From Phascolarctos cinereus (taxonomy: Eukaryota > Chordata > Mammalia > Diprotodontia > Phascolarctidae): a stretch of 64,000 nt of DNA. The notes under the pieces were generated by a model. The model worked only from the letters and a program-made list of their open reading frames with translations. It was not told the DNA's origin and did not search any database. The stretch is from assembly GCF_002099425.1 (NCBI RefSeq), contig NW_018343990.1, positions 3,758,501 through 3,822,500 of the forward strand, given 5' to 3'. The position numbers and the translations under genes are program-made. This document shows, one piece after another, positions 21,311 through 32,100 of this stretch (positions are counted from its first letter, which is position 1; the number at the start of each line of letters is the position of its first letter).

Positions 21311-21362
<52 letters not shown>
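21269..21362. repeat. Compound (CA)n-(GA)n microsatellite
   Basis: About 17 CA units (21269-21302), a CATATCTATCTATC bridge, then about 24 GA units (21315-21362). The purity suggests an actively slipping, polymorphic locus; the GA half is a candidate triplex-forming tract. Confidence 0.95.
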
Positions 21363-21368
<6 letters not shown>

Positions 21369-22618
21369 TTTTGCCAACATGAGCGCCTTGGACTGAAGTA
21401 GCAGAAATGGCAGTTCTTAATTTCACAACAGAATTATCTTAGTATTAAAAGCTGCCATGGGTTAAGCAGGTTTGTTCAAAATGAGACTTGGCAATTTTTC
21501 TGAATAATTTAACATACTGAAATTAAGTAAAGCTGAGTTGGTGCTGCTACCCTTACAAGGATGTCACTTTTTCTTCCCCGTTAAGGGGATGAAGGCGTGG
21601 GGGAGGCGGGTGGAATTTGTCAGAAACACATTGGAGGAAGTGCTGTAGACAAATGGAGAGCCTTCCAGCTGAATTAAACTCACTTGAAAGAATGAAGTTA
21701 CTTAGGTGAGCTTGGCTCTTTAGGAAGGGCTAATAATGACATGCCACTTTCCAAACCACATTTTCTCTGTATTGTGGTATTGTGAATTTTGCTTTTCCCA
21801 TTAAATGCACCATTGACTCCAAAGAGTTAAGAAGGTCATTTTATATAGCTTTGTCCATTTTTTTCTCTTTAAAAACTCAACTCAAAATTATCTATTTGCA
21901 TAATTCAATTGCAGTTAAAAAAAAAACAAAACAGGTCACAACCATCTCTGGCAAGGCAATCACCTGCCCCATAGAAGCTGAGACGTTATGTGCCAACCAT
22001 CTCCAATCTCCACTGATTAATAACAGCATATTACAAATTTATAGGGTCTATTACAAGCCATCTGAAAAGCAGATAGTGTGCCAAGTCTCCCTTGCTCTCT
22101 CTCCAGGGAATCCTGTCTCAGATGCTCTTTTTTTTTTTTAAATCCGGTAAACAACACTTTATGTCTTTTGCACAGATAGCAGATAATTACCATATGCTTA
22201 GAAACATGCTCGCTTCCTTCAGATTCCCACTGTAAACTTCCTCCACGATGACAGCGAAGGAGCATCAGGGGAACAAGATTCTATAATTTAGCATCCTCTT
22301 CCCCATTCCCAGTGGTTTAAAAGGTCAGTGTCTATGACAATAAAGTTAGATTCAGGAGCAAGCAACTTTGGTAGAGATGATTTTTTTATAATTCAGAAAA
22401 AAAAATGAAGTTACCACCCTAAGCAAACAAATCAATAGTCACAGTACTTACATTTGAGCATATAGTTTCATCAACCAACATGTGGTACAAACAAATGACT
22501 ATATATGATAGACTGGAGTAGGGAGCAACCTCATGATTTATAGAGATAGGCAATACTAGAGAATCTCTATTTTTCTTTCTACCTTCCCATTCCTTATCCA
22601 TTATTCAGTTTTGTTTCA
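21363..22618. other. Repeat-free block, possible conserved noncoding sequence
   Basis: No repeat family is recognisable over about 1.25 kb. The first part (about 21520-21800) is GC-richer, with GATGAAGGCGTGGGGGAGG and AACCACATTTTCTCTG stretches. Plus- and minus-strand open frames of 119 and 82 codons overlap here but show no domain. A regulatory role is only a possibility. Confidence 0.25.
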
Positions 22619-22635
22619 CTATCTTTCCTATTCTT

Positions 22636-22789
22636 TTTTTGGGGGGGAGGGGGCTAGGAAATGGGGTTAAGTGACTTGCCTAGGGTGACACAGCTAGTAA
22701 GTGTTTTTTATGTATCTGAGACAGGATTTGAACTCAGATCCTCCTGAATCCAGGGCTGGTGCTCTATCCACCGCGCCACCTAACTGCCC
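22636..22789 (-). mobile_element. MAR1/WSINE1-type SINE
   Basis: Antisense short tRNA SINE: GGGGTTAAGTGACTTGCCTA, TTTGAACTCAGATCCTCCTG, CTCTATCCACCGCGCCACC. It is flanked by a perfect 17-bp target-site duplication, CTATCTTTCCTATTCTT, at 22619-22635 and 22790-22806. A run of G next to the T-rich tail is unusual. Confidence 0.96.
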
Positions 22790-22822
22790 CTATCTTTCCT
22801 ATTCTTCATCCAATTAATCAGA

Positions 22823-22935
22823 AGGGACATTATAGAAGTTATCTAGTCCAACCTCTCACTCAAGAGGAATCCGTTCTACTTCATCCTTGACAGGTGCTCA
22901 TCTACCTTGGACACTCAGTAATAAGTTCACTAGTG
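22823..22935 (+). mobile_element. L3/CR1 LINE 3'-end fragment
   Basis: AGAAGGGACATTATAGAAGT, TATCTAGTCCAACCTCTCAC, GAGGAATCCGTTCTACTTCA and CCTTGACAGGTGCTCATCTA match the mammalian CR1/L3 3' region in order. Confidence 0.7.
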
Positions 22936-23380
22936 GTTTTCCTGACTCTGTCTGGGCCTCTGTCCATTATTTCTTGCTGTCCCTCAGCTGTCTCTCTATC
23001 TCCCTCTTATAATATGGCCTCTATAGCTGGTTCTGTTGGTCCTGATGAGACCTGTCCAGAACCAACTTACATGTTGATTTAATATTGAGCTCATCGTCAG
23101 GTAACACTGGCCTTCTCTTTTTTACAGAAACTATTATACTGTTAAGGAATATAAAACTATGAGATGCAAATACTGGCTTGTATTTTTTTCTGAAAAGAGG
23201 TATTAAATACAAGCAAACAAAACACCCGCAACAAATGCAGGGTGATTTCTGCTCCCATGTCCCAGTAAAGTCTCACACAGTTAATATTGCCAGGAGAAAA
23301 ACCTCACTCCTCTTCTCTGTCATTATAAGATATTTACATTATATACTGGAATACTGAATGGCTCTTGAGTCCCAGAGCTT
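22936..23380. other. Unassigned spacer
   Basis: Pyrimidine-rich at first, then AT-rich. No gene or repeat recognised. Confidence 0.4.
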
Positions 23381-23835
23381 TCTCATATTATCTGACAGTC
23401 TATCTTTCCATGCAGAGCTAATTAGAATTAATAAGTTAAATTACTAATGAAAGTTTTACCCTTGTGCTTTTATTTGGGGCTTAAAATCTGTCCTGAACTG
23501 AATGGGTTGATTACTGTCAAAGTGGACCAGAAGTCCACGGTGCAACTCCTGACCTCTTAAAAACTCATTTTGTGTGACCCAGGTAATTATGTTTTTCCGT
23601 TAATGTTTCCATTACTGCTACTGAAGGGAGAACTGCAGCAACAATGTTCAGATGTCATTCCTGCCCATCCCCCGCATATTCAGAAGCAAACATTTTATTG
23701 GCAATCTTCCATGCTTCTAGGATTCTTTATTTACTGAACAAATGGCATTTGAGCTATTGTATTTCTTAAGAGCCAACACTGTGAAATTAAACTCAAGAAA
23801 TGCCTATTTGGGGGAGGAAATTATCTCGTTTCTAT
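23381..23835. other. Repeat-free block with homeodomain-like motifs
   Basis: AGAGCTAATTAGAATTAAT and GTTAAATTACTAATGAAAG near 23416-23452 contain several TAAT cores. Further on are CAGGTAATTATG (23579) and AATGTTTCCATTA. No repeat family is visible over about 450 bp. It could be conserved noncoding DNA, but this is not demonstrable from one sequence. Confidence 0.25.
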
Positions 23836-24044
23836 TTTGTCATATGGGTTATCACTTTTATTTTCTACTCGGCTTCTTTTCTTCCTGTTAGCTTTTTTCC
23901 TTGTTATAAGTTTTCATGTAGAAATTGCAGCACAGAAAGCAGCTACATTAAGTCATCTATGCTTCTGTAAACCTTATATATGCAAATATATTGTTATTGA
24001 TACTACTACTACCACTAATAATTATTATTACTAAAGGGACATCA

Positions 24045-24850
24045 AATTCTCTAACTCAGAATTATATGCCCTTCACAATTGGGTCCAGACTAGCTTTCCA
24101 TCTTTAGCTTCACTACCCTTCTAGGAAAAGCCCAGTAGGTCAGTCAATGTTCTGTGAACATGCCTTGTGTCTTCCTGTGTCATTTTCTCTTCATGGAATT
24201 CCCTATTCCTCCTTCCTAGAGACATAACCAGGGTAGGATAGCTGGGACATTGCCTTCAGTCATTTGGAAAGTGCTATGCCCACACTTTATGTCTTTCTCA
24301 GTTTGGAGTTTTGGACAAAGGTGGATCTGTGGAGAGGATGAGGAAGCAGCATCCTGAGATAGTAAAGGTAGGGGGTAGGAAGAGGGCCCAGAATAATGGC
24401 TTCCTCTCTCCTTCCTTCCTCTCCCTTAAAATAAAACTACCTTAACTGAAATTGTCCCAGGTACCAGGGTTTCTCCTTATAGCTCTGCTCATTCAAGCCC
24501 TTGCAAATCCTACCCATTTTTCAAGACCCAGAAGAGATCCTCTCCCTTCTATCATGAAGCTCTCCTTGATTTCTGCTACATGCCTGGGGCAAGGAGATGC
24601 CAGATGCTGGCAGCCAGTATCTACCTCTCCCACTTTTGAACTACACTTTTGTCCCACTCGTAAGTACGGCATACAGCACACACTACCTTGTACTGTAGTT
24701 ACTTGTGAATTCACCTTACCATCTCTAGTAGATTATGTACTTAATGGCTCTTCAAAACTTCTATAGTTTTTTTTATAGTTTCTATAGTTTTTAAAAAAAA
24801 TTTTGAAAGCAAAATGTAGCTCTGCAATAAATTTACTGAGTGACTAAATT
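24045..24850 (+). mobile_element. L2 LINE fragment, interrupted
   Basis: Sense L2 C-terminal ORF and 3' UTR. The first part (24060-24225) has ACAATTGGGTCCAGACTAGC, GAACATGCCTTGTGTCTTCC and CATGGAATTCCCTATTCC. The second (24465-24850) has CAAATCCTACCCATTTTTCA, ATCATGAAGCTCTCCTTGAT and TTGTACTGTAGTTACTTGTG. The 104-codon open frame across 24452-24766 lies mainly in this L2 and is not a host gene. Confidence 0.7.
24235..24462. repeat. About 228-bp insertion within L2, flanked by ACCAGGGT
   Basis: Unrelated sequence splits the L2. It is bounded by an identical octamer, ACCAGGGT, at 24227-24234 and 24463-24470, as an 8-bp target duplication would be. The ends share AGCTGGGACA (left) and ACCTGGGACA (right, reverse strand), weakly suggesting short inverted repeats. 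An old hAT MITE is possible but unproven. Confidence 0.35.
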
Positions 24851-24879
24851 AAAGTTGAGAGAGGTATGGTATACATTAG

Positions 24880-24965
24880 TCAACCAACAAGCCCTAGTAA
24901 ATACCTATGAAGTAGCAGGCTTTGTGCTAGGCACTGAGGGTACCAACACAAAGAAAAAAATAATC
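24880..24965 (-). mobile_element. L2 3'-end fragment
   Basis: TTTGTGCTAGGCACTGAGGG followed by TACCAACACAAAGAAAAAAA is an antisense L2 terminus. Confidence 0.6.
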
Positions 24966-24974
24966 TTCTCATAG

Positions 24975-25195
24975 ATTTTGTGTTGGTCTTGCAGTTAGAA
25001 GATGTGAGTTCAGGTTTTGCCACTGATATTTACTGCCTGTGTAACCATCACGAAATAAGTCACTTAATTTTTTCTGAGAATCTTAGTTTAGTCTTCTATA
25101 AAATTGGGATAAAACAATTAAAATATAAACCTGACAAAGGTGTGTGAGGAAAGTATTCTCTGAGTCCTAAGTGCATGTAGGAATTATTACTTGTT
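24975..25195 (+). mobile_element. THER1/MIR-type SINE relic
   Basis: GAAGATGTGAGTTCAGGTTT, GCCTGTGTAACCATCACG, then TCTATAAAATTGGGATAAAA and AATTATTACTTGTTG in the tail. Confidence 0.6.
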
Positions 25196-25274
25196 GCCAC
25201 ATCTTTTGCTTACTGTATCAATGTAGCAACATTTCAATCTCATTTAATACTGGGGCTATCATGTTCTTTAAGCC

Positions 25275-25532
25275 TACAGAAGTAGCATTGTTGTAGGGGC
25301 TAGAGAACCCAGGAAGACCTAGGTTTAAGTCCTACCCCTAACACATACTGATTGTTTGACCTAGGCAAATCAATGAACCTCTCAGTGCTCTAGGTAACTT
25401 GAAGTCTTAGAGACTTAGAGTCTATAACCTTAGAATCCAAGATGGTGAGTTGAGATGGTGCTACCTGGTATTGATAGAGGGAGTTTCTTTCATCTGAAGT
25501 TCTCGATGACAATGAAATCATAGATCCAGCCT
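25275..25532 (+). mobile_element. MIR3-like SINE
   Basis: Nearly complete sense copy: AACCCAGGAAGACCTAGGTT, TTTGACCTAGGCAAATCAAT, CTCTCAGTGCTCTAGGTAAC, TGGTATTGATAGAGGGAGTT, ACAATGAAATCATAGATCC. The last block is the family's characteristic 3' terminus. Confidence 0.7.
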
Positions 25533-25689
25533 CCGTTCCTACTCTATCTTTAAGTATTCAGCTGATATGGCCTTTCATGCCTTACTCCCCTCAAAATACT
25601 CAAACTACTTTATGCTCCCTATTGATATGATGCTAACTGATGAGCTGGTGAAGCATAAAATGATAAAGCCTTCATGGTAGAATGCCATT

Positions 25690-25900
25690 ATGCATAATTG
25701 AGTCAGAATGTGAGAAGTATGCAACTTGCTTCTCTTAATGGACCTGGGTTTAAATCTCAGCTGGTCTATTTATTTCTTAGTCAAATTAATTTACCTTTCT
25801 GGGCCTCAGTTTATTCATCTGTATATTGAGAGGTTTAGACTAGAACTAGATGGTCTCTTAAGTCTCTTTTATCTCTAACTCTATAACCTCTATGATTACT
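25690..25900 (+). mobile_element. MIR relic
   Basis: GACCTGGGTTTAAATCTCAG, TTCTGGGCCTCAGTTTATTC, ACTAGATGGTCTCTTAAGTC. Diverged. Confidence 0.6.
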
Positions 25901-26139
25901 ACCAACATGGAGTGAGGATGTACCTCTTAATGTGGTCAAAAACTGAGGGCCTTCATAATACTTGAGCATGGGAGTTTTGTCTTATTTTTACTTAGTTTTC
26001 ACTTTTATTTGGGGGGGCCAGTTACTAGGGAAGTATAAACTATAGTAGAAGGCATTCAAGAACAGGCCATGAGGTACTCCTCAATTTTATAGAGGTGCAG
26101 AGAAGATGCTCTGCAGGTTGCTGAATGTTAGCCCAACCC

Positions 26140-26290
26140 AAAGAAAAACTGAATGAATAAGTGAATGAAGGCAGCATTTTATTAAGTGTGTACCATGTGT
26201 GAAACACTGTATTGTTGATATGAATTGAAAAGTAAGCCATTTTCTGCTCTCAGGGAGCTCACATTCTACAGGAGAAGACAACACATGTGG
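26140..26290 (-). mobile_element. L2 3'-end fragment
   Basis: AGCATTTTATTAAGTGTGTA, CCATGTGTGAAACACTG and TCTCAGGGAGCTCACATTCT follow the antisense L2 3' end order. Confidence 0.6.
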
Positions 26291-26804
26291 AGGGTTTCAG
26301 CAGAGAGTCAGAAAAATCCCATGGTCCTTGTGGTACAGGAGCAACACACTTGGAATTGCCTTTTCTTTAATGTCATTTATGTTGATAAAAATATATCAGT
26401 TTCTGAAATTGAACCATTTGGTAGTGCCAAGAACTTTGGTGACAGGAACTTCATTTTCTTGGTCTTCTGTAGATGGGATTGTAGCCCCTGTAGGAGTGGG
26501 CACTAGAAATAGACACTAAAAATCCTGCAAATCCCTACTCCAAGAAATCTTACCCATAGAGATCTCACAGCAGCAGCGCAGAAGACTGGAATAGTCTGAT
26601 TGTGGTATTCAGATAGTCCCCAAATGTTTAATGTATTTCTGTGTAGCTCTGCCTGGCAAGGGAGACAATAGGATGGCATTCTTTGTGAGATGCAGTTATG
26701 GAAAGTATCATCTAAAGTTGTTTTTAGAGCTCCATATTTTAGCAATTTTCACATCCCACGAACCCTATGAGAGCTTTCCAGTAGAGGAATTGTTACTGTA
26801 TTGT
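26291..26804. other. Unassigned spacer
   Basis: No gene or repeat recognised. The short open frames on both strands are unremarkable. Confidence 0.4.
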
Positions 26805-26965
26805 GGTGCTAATCAAATTTATAGTCAGAGAACCTAACTTTGACTTCAAGCTGTTTGACATCAAGCAAGTCACTTCAATTTTTTGGCCTCAGCTTCTCAT
26901 CTGTAAAATAAGGGTGTTGGACTAAAAGATATTTAATGTCCCTTTCAGTTCAAGATCCTAGGAGC
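26805..26965 (+). mobile_element. MIR relic
   Basis: GACATCAAGCAAGTCACTTC, GCCTCAGCTTCTCATCTGTA, GTGTTGGACTAAAAGATAT. Confidence 0.6.
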
Positions 26966-28037
26966 ATATTAGCTATGAAATGATGCTAAGGAGTGTGTTT
27001 GCTTTGCCTAAATCTTTCTAAAACGTTTCCACAACAGTCAAGTTAGTCACAAAATAGTATATCACAAAATAGTACCTCCCCCCAAAAAACAACAACACTC
27101 AGTGACCAGATGTAAGTGGATAGCAGCAGAAAAACAAATGCCTCAAAAACATACTAAAATACAATGCAAAATGGTGTCACACCACTATCAGAAATCAGAA
27201 AAAAGAGAATTCCAGAAAAAATTACAATCTGAGATATAGGAGCTTAGTTAAAGCAAAATGTCACAAGGATCATGCCATAAACAAACAGTCCCCATAGACA
27301 GGTAACCAGAAGAAAGATGATGTTAGCAAGCAGAATGGAAACTCAAATATCAGCAGTATGGGACACATACCTATAGATGGGAAAACACACAACAAGTAGC
27401 ATAGCCTCTCATCACATACACCTTTAGCTTCTCTGCATCATGTTTGTTGTCTCTCACTCATTGACCTCCATTAATCATCCTCATCAAAGTCGGTTCATTT
27501 CTACAATTTCTATTTCAACTTAGAAGTACTGTGAGTCTAACTTATTTTAATCAATTGCTTTTATAGGATGAACAGAGTTCAGAGATATGTCAGGTCACAG
27601 TATTTTGCTCCAAGAGTAAGTACAATGACAATAATGAGCTCGTTCATGTAAATTGGGGGGGACCACAAGCCTGAAAGAAAACAACAAAATCAGTCTGCAG
27701 ACAAATACAAAGATTAATTAAAATGTAAAGTGCCATTCAACACTGCCCTTCTTCAGAAGGTGGATCATGTTTGCTAGCTAGTTGACTTGCTGTTACTATG
27801 ACACAGCTAATCAAAGGAAGTGTCTGTAAAAATATGCAAGTTATAAGGATTTTTTTTTAAAAAACCGCTTCTAAACTCATGTGGTATGACATGGGTTTTA
27901 GATATTTAGTTAAAACTTTGCCAAAATTAATATGTCCTTTCTCTCTTTAATTCCTTGCAGAGCTGGGATAAAGTATATGTCCCCTCTCTTGCTTTTGAAA
28001 ATATTGTGTTCCTTGCATGATCCTTTCTATACCATTG
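26966..28037. other. About 1.1 kb unclassified, repeat-free block
   Basis: No family recognised. A small direct repeat, TCACAAAATAGTA, occurs at about 27048 and 27063. There is no plausible open frame of any size. It may be old unique DNA or a lineage-specific repeat that I do not know. Confidence 0.4.
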
Positions 28038-28046
28038 CATATGTGA

Positions 28047-28266
28047 CAGCCAGGTGGCACAATGGATAGAGAGCTGGGCCTGAGTTAAAATCTGGCCTCA
28101 GACACTTAGCTCACCCTAGGCAAACCATTAAACTCTGTTTACCTCCATTACCTCATTTATAAAATGAACTTGTGAAGGAAATGGCAAACCATTCCAGTAT
28201 CTTTACCAAGAGAACCCCAAATAAGGTCGTGAAGAGTCAGTTACAACTGAAATGACTGAACATCAT
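28047..28266 (+). mobile_element. RTESINE1-type SINE
   Basis: CAGGTGGCACAATGGATAGA head, then GAAGGAAATGGCAAACCATT and GTCGTGAAGAGTCAGTTACA in the RTE-like tail. It is flanked by 9-bp direct repeats, CATATGTGA, at 28038-28046 and 28267-28275. Confidence 0.92.
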
Positions 28267-28275
28267 CATATGTGA

Positions 28276-28579
28276 TGACATCACAAAATAAATACATGTG
28301 GCACAGAATGTGGGATTCTGTGCCATTTGTCAAATTAATATTTAAAAATATGTTCCCCATTCCATTGATCTGTAGGCGTCCTTGTTAGTTTCTCATAATA
28401 AACTGATAGATGAAATAAATTATAGACCATTTCAGTAAATAAGTACTGCTTTGTAGTTTGTTTGACATATGTTGTGGCCAGTTAAACTCACGGTTAGGAT
28501 ATGGTACTATAATGAAGACTGCATGTTATACTCTTGGCCCTGAAGAGCCATCTTGTGAATGAATGCCTTTGATCAAAAA
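28276..28579. other. AT-rich spacer
   Basis: No gene or repeat recognised. Confidence 0.4.
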
Positions 28580-28780
28580 GAGCATAAGGGTGATATAGAT
28601 TACAGAGCATCTCTATAGCACTTAAAGGTTTATAAAGCATATTAAAGATTTTATTTCCTTTGATCTTCACAACAACCTTGTAAGGCTAGTGATTTTTATT
28701 TTATTTTAGAAATGAGGAAACTAAGGATGAGAGAGGCTGAGATGAACAGGATCAAACACTATTAAATATATTCAACAGCA
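28580..28780 (-). mobile_element. MIR/THER1 relic
   Basis: GCACTTAAAGGTTTATAAAG, GATCTTCACAACAACCTTGT and AGAAATGAGGAAACTAAGG are an antisense MIR tail and core. The tRNA half is missing. Confidence 0.65.
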
Positions 28781-28824
28781 AAAGCATGAAAATGAATAAG
28801 TACAAATCCAATATAAGCCACAAA

Positions 28825-29005
28825 TTTTAAATTTTTATCTGGAAGGGACCTTACACATCATTTTCCTAATTTTAAAAATGAGGAAACTGAGGCTGACACA
28901 GATTAAGTGGCTTGTCCTGGTTCATGTAGCTAGTAAGTATATGAGGCAGGATTTGAACTCAGATCTTTGGGACTGCAAGCTCAGCTCTTTATCTATTGAT
29001 CTTCT
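28825..29005 (-). mobile_element. MIR relic
   Basis: ATCTGGAAGGGACCTTACAC, ATGAGGAAACTGAGGCTGAC, GTGGCTTGTCCTGGTTCATG, GGATTTGAACTCAGATCTTT in antisense order. Confidence 0.7.
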
Positions 29006-29784
29006 TGCCCAGCCTGCATACTCTGTCGCTTGTGGATAAGTGAAGTCAGTTTTATACATAGAAAACAAATTTTCTGCATGCTCACACATATAAATGTGGC
29101 TTAAGGATAAAATGTTTAGTTACCTTAAATTTTTTTCATATACTTCCAATTAGCATAAAATTCTTACAACAAATCAGAATGTAAATTTCAGAATGACCTC
29201 CAAATATATATAATATTATCTGACCACATTAAATTAACTTTAAGTTGCTTATGGTAACAGTAAAGATATCAGAAATACACAGATAATCCCTGAACCTAAC
29301 AAGTAGCAGCACTGACATTTTCTTTCCTTGTTCCCTGTCTGCCAGACATTCTGGTAAATAGTGAAATGGGCAAAACATTCAGTTGGGAAAAGAAGAGCAA
29401 GCAACCAGGGAAATCCTTAAGCTGGTAAAGATGAGAAAATAAGCAAGTTTAACTGCAATGACAGAAAGGCAACATATTCAGTGTTAGGCTTTGGATGATG
29501 AAATCTAGTCCTCCAGCATAAAAGGATCATTAATTCTCCTGGATCATAAGTCACTAAGAGGCCAAGAGTTTGGGCATGAAAGAGTTAACTCCAAGGTGCT
29601 TACTTAGTTCCAGGATATTATTTCTTCATTGGTGAGATGAGGGTGAAATGGAAAGCAAGGCTCAAAGCATGAGTACAATTAGATTCTCACTTAAGATTTT
29701 TGGGTACTGGCAATTAAGTTAAGATCTATAGTAAGAAAACATTGACTAATTGGCAAGATTTTGAAAATGCAATTGACAGTAATA
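29006..29784. other. About 0.8 kb of repeat-poor DNA
   Basis: No gene or repeat recognised. Confidence 0.4.
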
Positions 29785-29995
29785 AATAATAATAACTTAT
29801 TTTTGTGTGGTGCTTTTAATGTTGTGAGACATGCTTAATCCTATTGCCTATTGGACAATCCAATAACCCTAAGAGGTAGTTAACTAGGGAGAAAACTGAA
29901 ATATGGAATTTCCATATGACTCGCTTAAGATCATAGACAGAGATAGATCGAGGATTAGAACTCATGTCTTTTAACTCTGTCTTAGATTCTTTCCA
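29785..29995 (-). mobile_element. MIR relic
   Basis: AATAACTTATTTTTGTGTGG, CCAATAACCCTAAGAGGTAG and GATTAGAACTCATGTCTTTT are decayed antisense MIR landmarks. A 139-codon minus-strand open frame runs through this relic and the microsatellite beyond it, so I do not count it as a gene. Confidence 0.5.
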
Positions 29996-30224
29996 GATCA
30001 GTGAGCAAATTCTGATGAAGACCAAAACACATGAATTTTGCTGCCATTTTTTAGTTTTTCCAAATATGAAATTGCTTAATAAGACTTTGTGGAAATCACA
30101 GGCTAAAGTGTCACTAATATCTCTAGTTTTTGGCTCATCTGGAAATCTTCCTACTTCTGAGGAAATGGAAATGATAAATAGGGAAACTAACTCTGTTTTT
30201 CTGTCTCTGTCTATCTCTTTCTGT

Positions 30225-30335
30225 ATATAATACACACACGTATATTATATACATAAATGCTTTGCATACATGCACGTATATAAATATGCATGTATATATA
30301 TGCCATGCAAGTATATATGCAAGTATATGTGCATA
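30225..30335. repeat. TA/CA/TG-rich tract
   Basis: Alternating ACACACACGTATATTATAT and ATGCATGTATATATATGCC text; an impure microsatellite. Confidence 0.8.
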
Positions 30336-30764
30336 TACTACATTTTGAAAGTAAATCCATTTCATGGAAATGTCTTGTACATTCCTTTGTTAAGGACTTC
30401 TAGAAAATTTTGAGATTATTGCAGGGAGAAAATACAAAGGGAGATATTCTGTGTGGCTAGAGAGAGTACTCACACCAGTGAACTCATGAGTCTTTTAAAA
30501 TATCAAAATATAAATACAAATTGTTCTGAAGACCTAAATTAACCATTATTAATTAGTTTCAGAGAAAAAAGTAATCATCATGAGGATTCATCTGGCTTAA
30601 AGATTTGTCATGTTAATCCTAAGATAGCTGAGGGTATTGTGTGGGAAATGAGAAATGATGTGGAATTCTTGTCCATCTAATGCCTGTCACAGTATCCTGT
30701 ATGTGATAAATGCTTAATGAATGAATGTCTGCTGATTGGAATTGAATTCAGCTCATTTGAGACA
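30336..30764. other. Spacer with a short L2 3' end
   Basis: Mostly unassigned. About 30665-30745 is a sense L2 3' end, with TAATGCCTGTCACAGTATCC and TAAATGCTTAATGAATGAAT. Confidence 0.45.
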
Positions 30765-30868
30765 GCATGTCTAGTGGAAAGAACACTGAACTTGGATTCA
30801 AATGACCTGAGTTCAGATCCCAGCTCTGTAAATTCCTTCTTTGGGCAAATTATTCAATCTCTCTAGTC
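30765..30868 (+). mobile_element. THER1/MIR-type SINE, head only
   Basis: GTGGAAAGAACACTGAACTT, GACCTGAGTTCAGATCCCAG, GGGCAAATTATTCAATCTCT. The text then switches orientation abruptly at about 30869. Confidence 0.65.
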
Positions 30869-30966
30869 CTCAATAGGTATCTGAGGCCAGGTTTGAACTC
30901 AGGAAGATGAATGAGTTTTACTGACTCCAGGCCTAGCACTCAATCCACTGCACCACCTAGCTGCCC
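30869..30966 (-). mobile_element. tRNA-SINE head, truncated
   Basis: ATCTGAGGCCAGGTTTGAAC, then TTACTGACTCCAGGCCTAGC and CTCAATCCACTGCACCACCT form the antisense head of an RTESINE1/MAR1-type element without its 3' tail. Confidence 0.75.
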
Positions 30967-30967
30967 T

Positions 30968-31275
30968 CATGGCACTTCACTTATTAATATTTACTAGGTG
31001 CCTGTTGTCTACGTGGCACTGTCCTAGGTGCTATATATTAAAAAAAAATCAAAATGGAACACTACTATCAAGGAACTCACCCCAAAGAAATGCAGTAAAC
31101 AGGTAATTTTTATATAAAGTAAACTGAGGGGAGAGGTCACTATCAACTACCTGAAGGGGAGAAAGAAAAAAAATATACATGTGCTGAACCTTGATGGATT
31201 AGGATAAGGATTCTGAGAAGAAGAGGTAAGGAAGGGGTACATTCCAAGCATGGATTATTGTTTGTGTAAAGGCAT
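30968..31275 (-). mobile_element. L2 LINE 3' fragment
   Basis: ACTAGGTGCCTGTTGTCTAC, TGTCCTAGGTGCTATATATT and AAGGAACTCACCCCAAAG, then GGTACATTCCAAGCATGG and TGTAAAGGCATGGGAAATG, follow the antisense L2 3' UTR order. Confidence 0.6.
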
Positions 31276-31514
31276 GGGAAATGAAAATGGCGATTTTAGA
31301 TAACATTTTCTATATAAAACCATGACCTAAATCTATTTAGTATGGTGTTCTAATCGGCAAAGCTCATCTATTTGTTTACCATTTGCTGATTGCAATGCCA
31401 TATTGACTGCCTGATCCACATTTTAACTTTAGGCCTCCCCAGGGATGCATGTCTGAAGGTTGCATTTAGTCACCAAATATAATAATTGGTTATAGAACAG
31501 GGAGATTTTAAAAC
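31276..31514. other. Unassigned spacer
   Basis: No gene or repeat recognised. Confidence 0.35.
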
Positions 31515-31690
31515 CAATCAACAAATATGTATTGAGCACCACTGTTTTCAGGGCACTTGTATTTGTATGGTATGTAGAAGAGTGGTATGAAGAATAAAAA
31601 CAGGAAAAAGACATGGGCCTTGCTCTTAAGAAGCTTAGTTTGTTATGAAGGGAGCAAGTCAGGGTCATAAAATATAGTACAAAACTCCCC
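31515..31690 (-). mobile_element. L2 3'-end fragment
   Basis: AACCAATCAACAAATATGTA, TTGAGCACCACTGTTTTCAG, then CCTTGCTCTTAAGAAGCTTA. A 129-codon minus-strand open frame overlaps this relic and is not a gene I can support. Confidence 0.55.
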
Positions 31691-31985
31691 AGCAGGTATA
31701 CGCATATAAAAGAACACCTGTGATAGACTGTTTTGTTTATTTTACCTAGCCCTTTCTCCTTACCATAGGCTTCATTTATATTGCAGTCATGGAGTATATT
31801 TAGAGCAAGGGGAACCACATTGTTCTAAGGTCCGCATGACTCCCAACTGTATTTTTTTCACATGGAGAGGGGGAGTTCCCTAAAAGGACTTTCAGAATTC
31901 ATCATCACAATCAGGGATTTCATGGGAGGTGAAAAGAATTTAGTAGTGGAAAATCAAATAGGATAGGATAAAGGACCTTGAATTG
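31691..31985. other. Unassigned spacer
   Basis: No gene or repeat recognised. Confidence 0.35.
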
Positions 31986-31987
31986 GC

Positions 31988-32100
31988 ACTACCAACAAAA
32001 AAAGCCACTCAGTAAACATTTATGAAGCTCCTACTATGTTCCAGACTCTGTGCTAGATGCTAGCGATACAAAAAAAAAAGGCAAAAAATAATCAAATGAG
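31988..32100 (-). mobile_element. L2 3'-end fragment
   Basis: AGTAAACATTTATGAAGCTC, CTACTATGTTCCAGACTCTG and GTGCTAGATGCTAGCGATAC, then an A-run. Confidence 0.65.

Noticed and set aside
21782-22141. 119-codon plus-strand open frame in a repeat-free block
   Set aside because: Composition is low-complexity in places, there is a poly-K/poly-F-like end, no domain is seen, and an antisense frame overlaps it.
24452-24766. 104-codon plus-strand frame beginning with a signal-peptide-like stretch
   Set aside because: The sequence is mainly L2 coding and 3' UTR text; the hydrophobic start is coincidental.
29816-30235. 139-codon minus-strand open frame
   Set aside because: It runs through a MIR relic and into a TA/CA tract, has no domain, and the opposite strand is also open over much of it.
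31429-31818. 129-codon minus-strand open frame
   Set aside because: It overlaps an L2 3' end; no recognisable domain or splice context.
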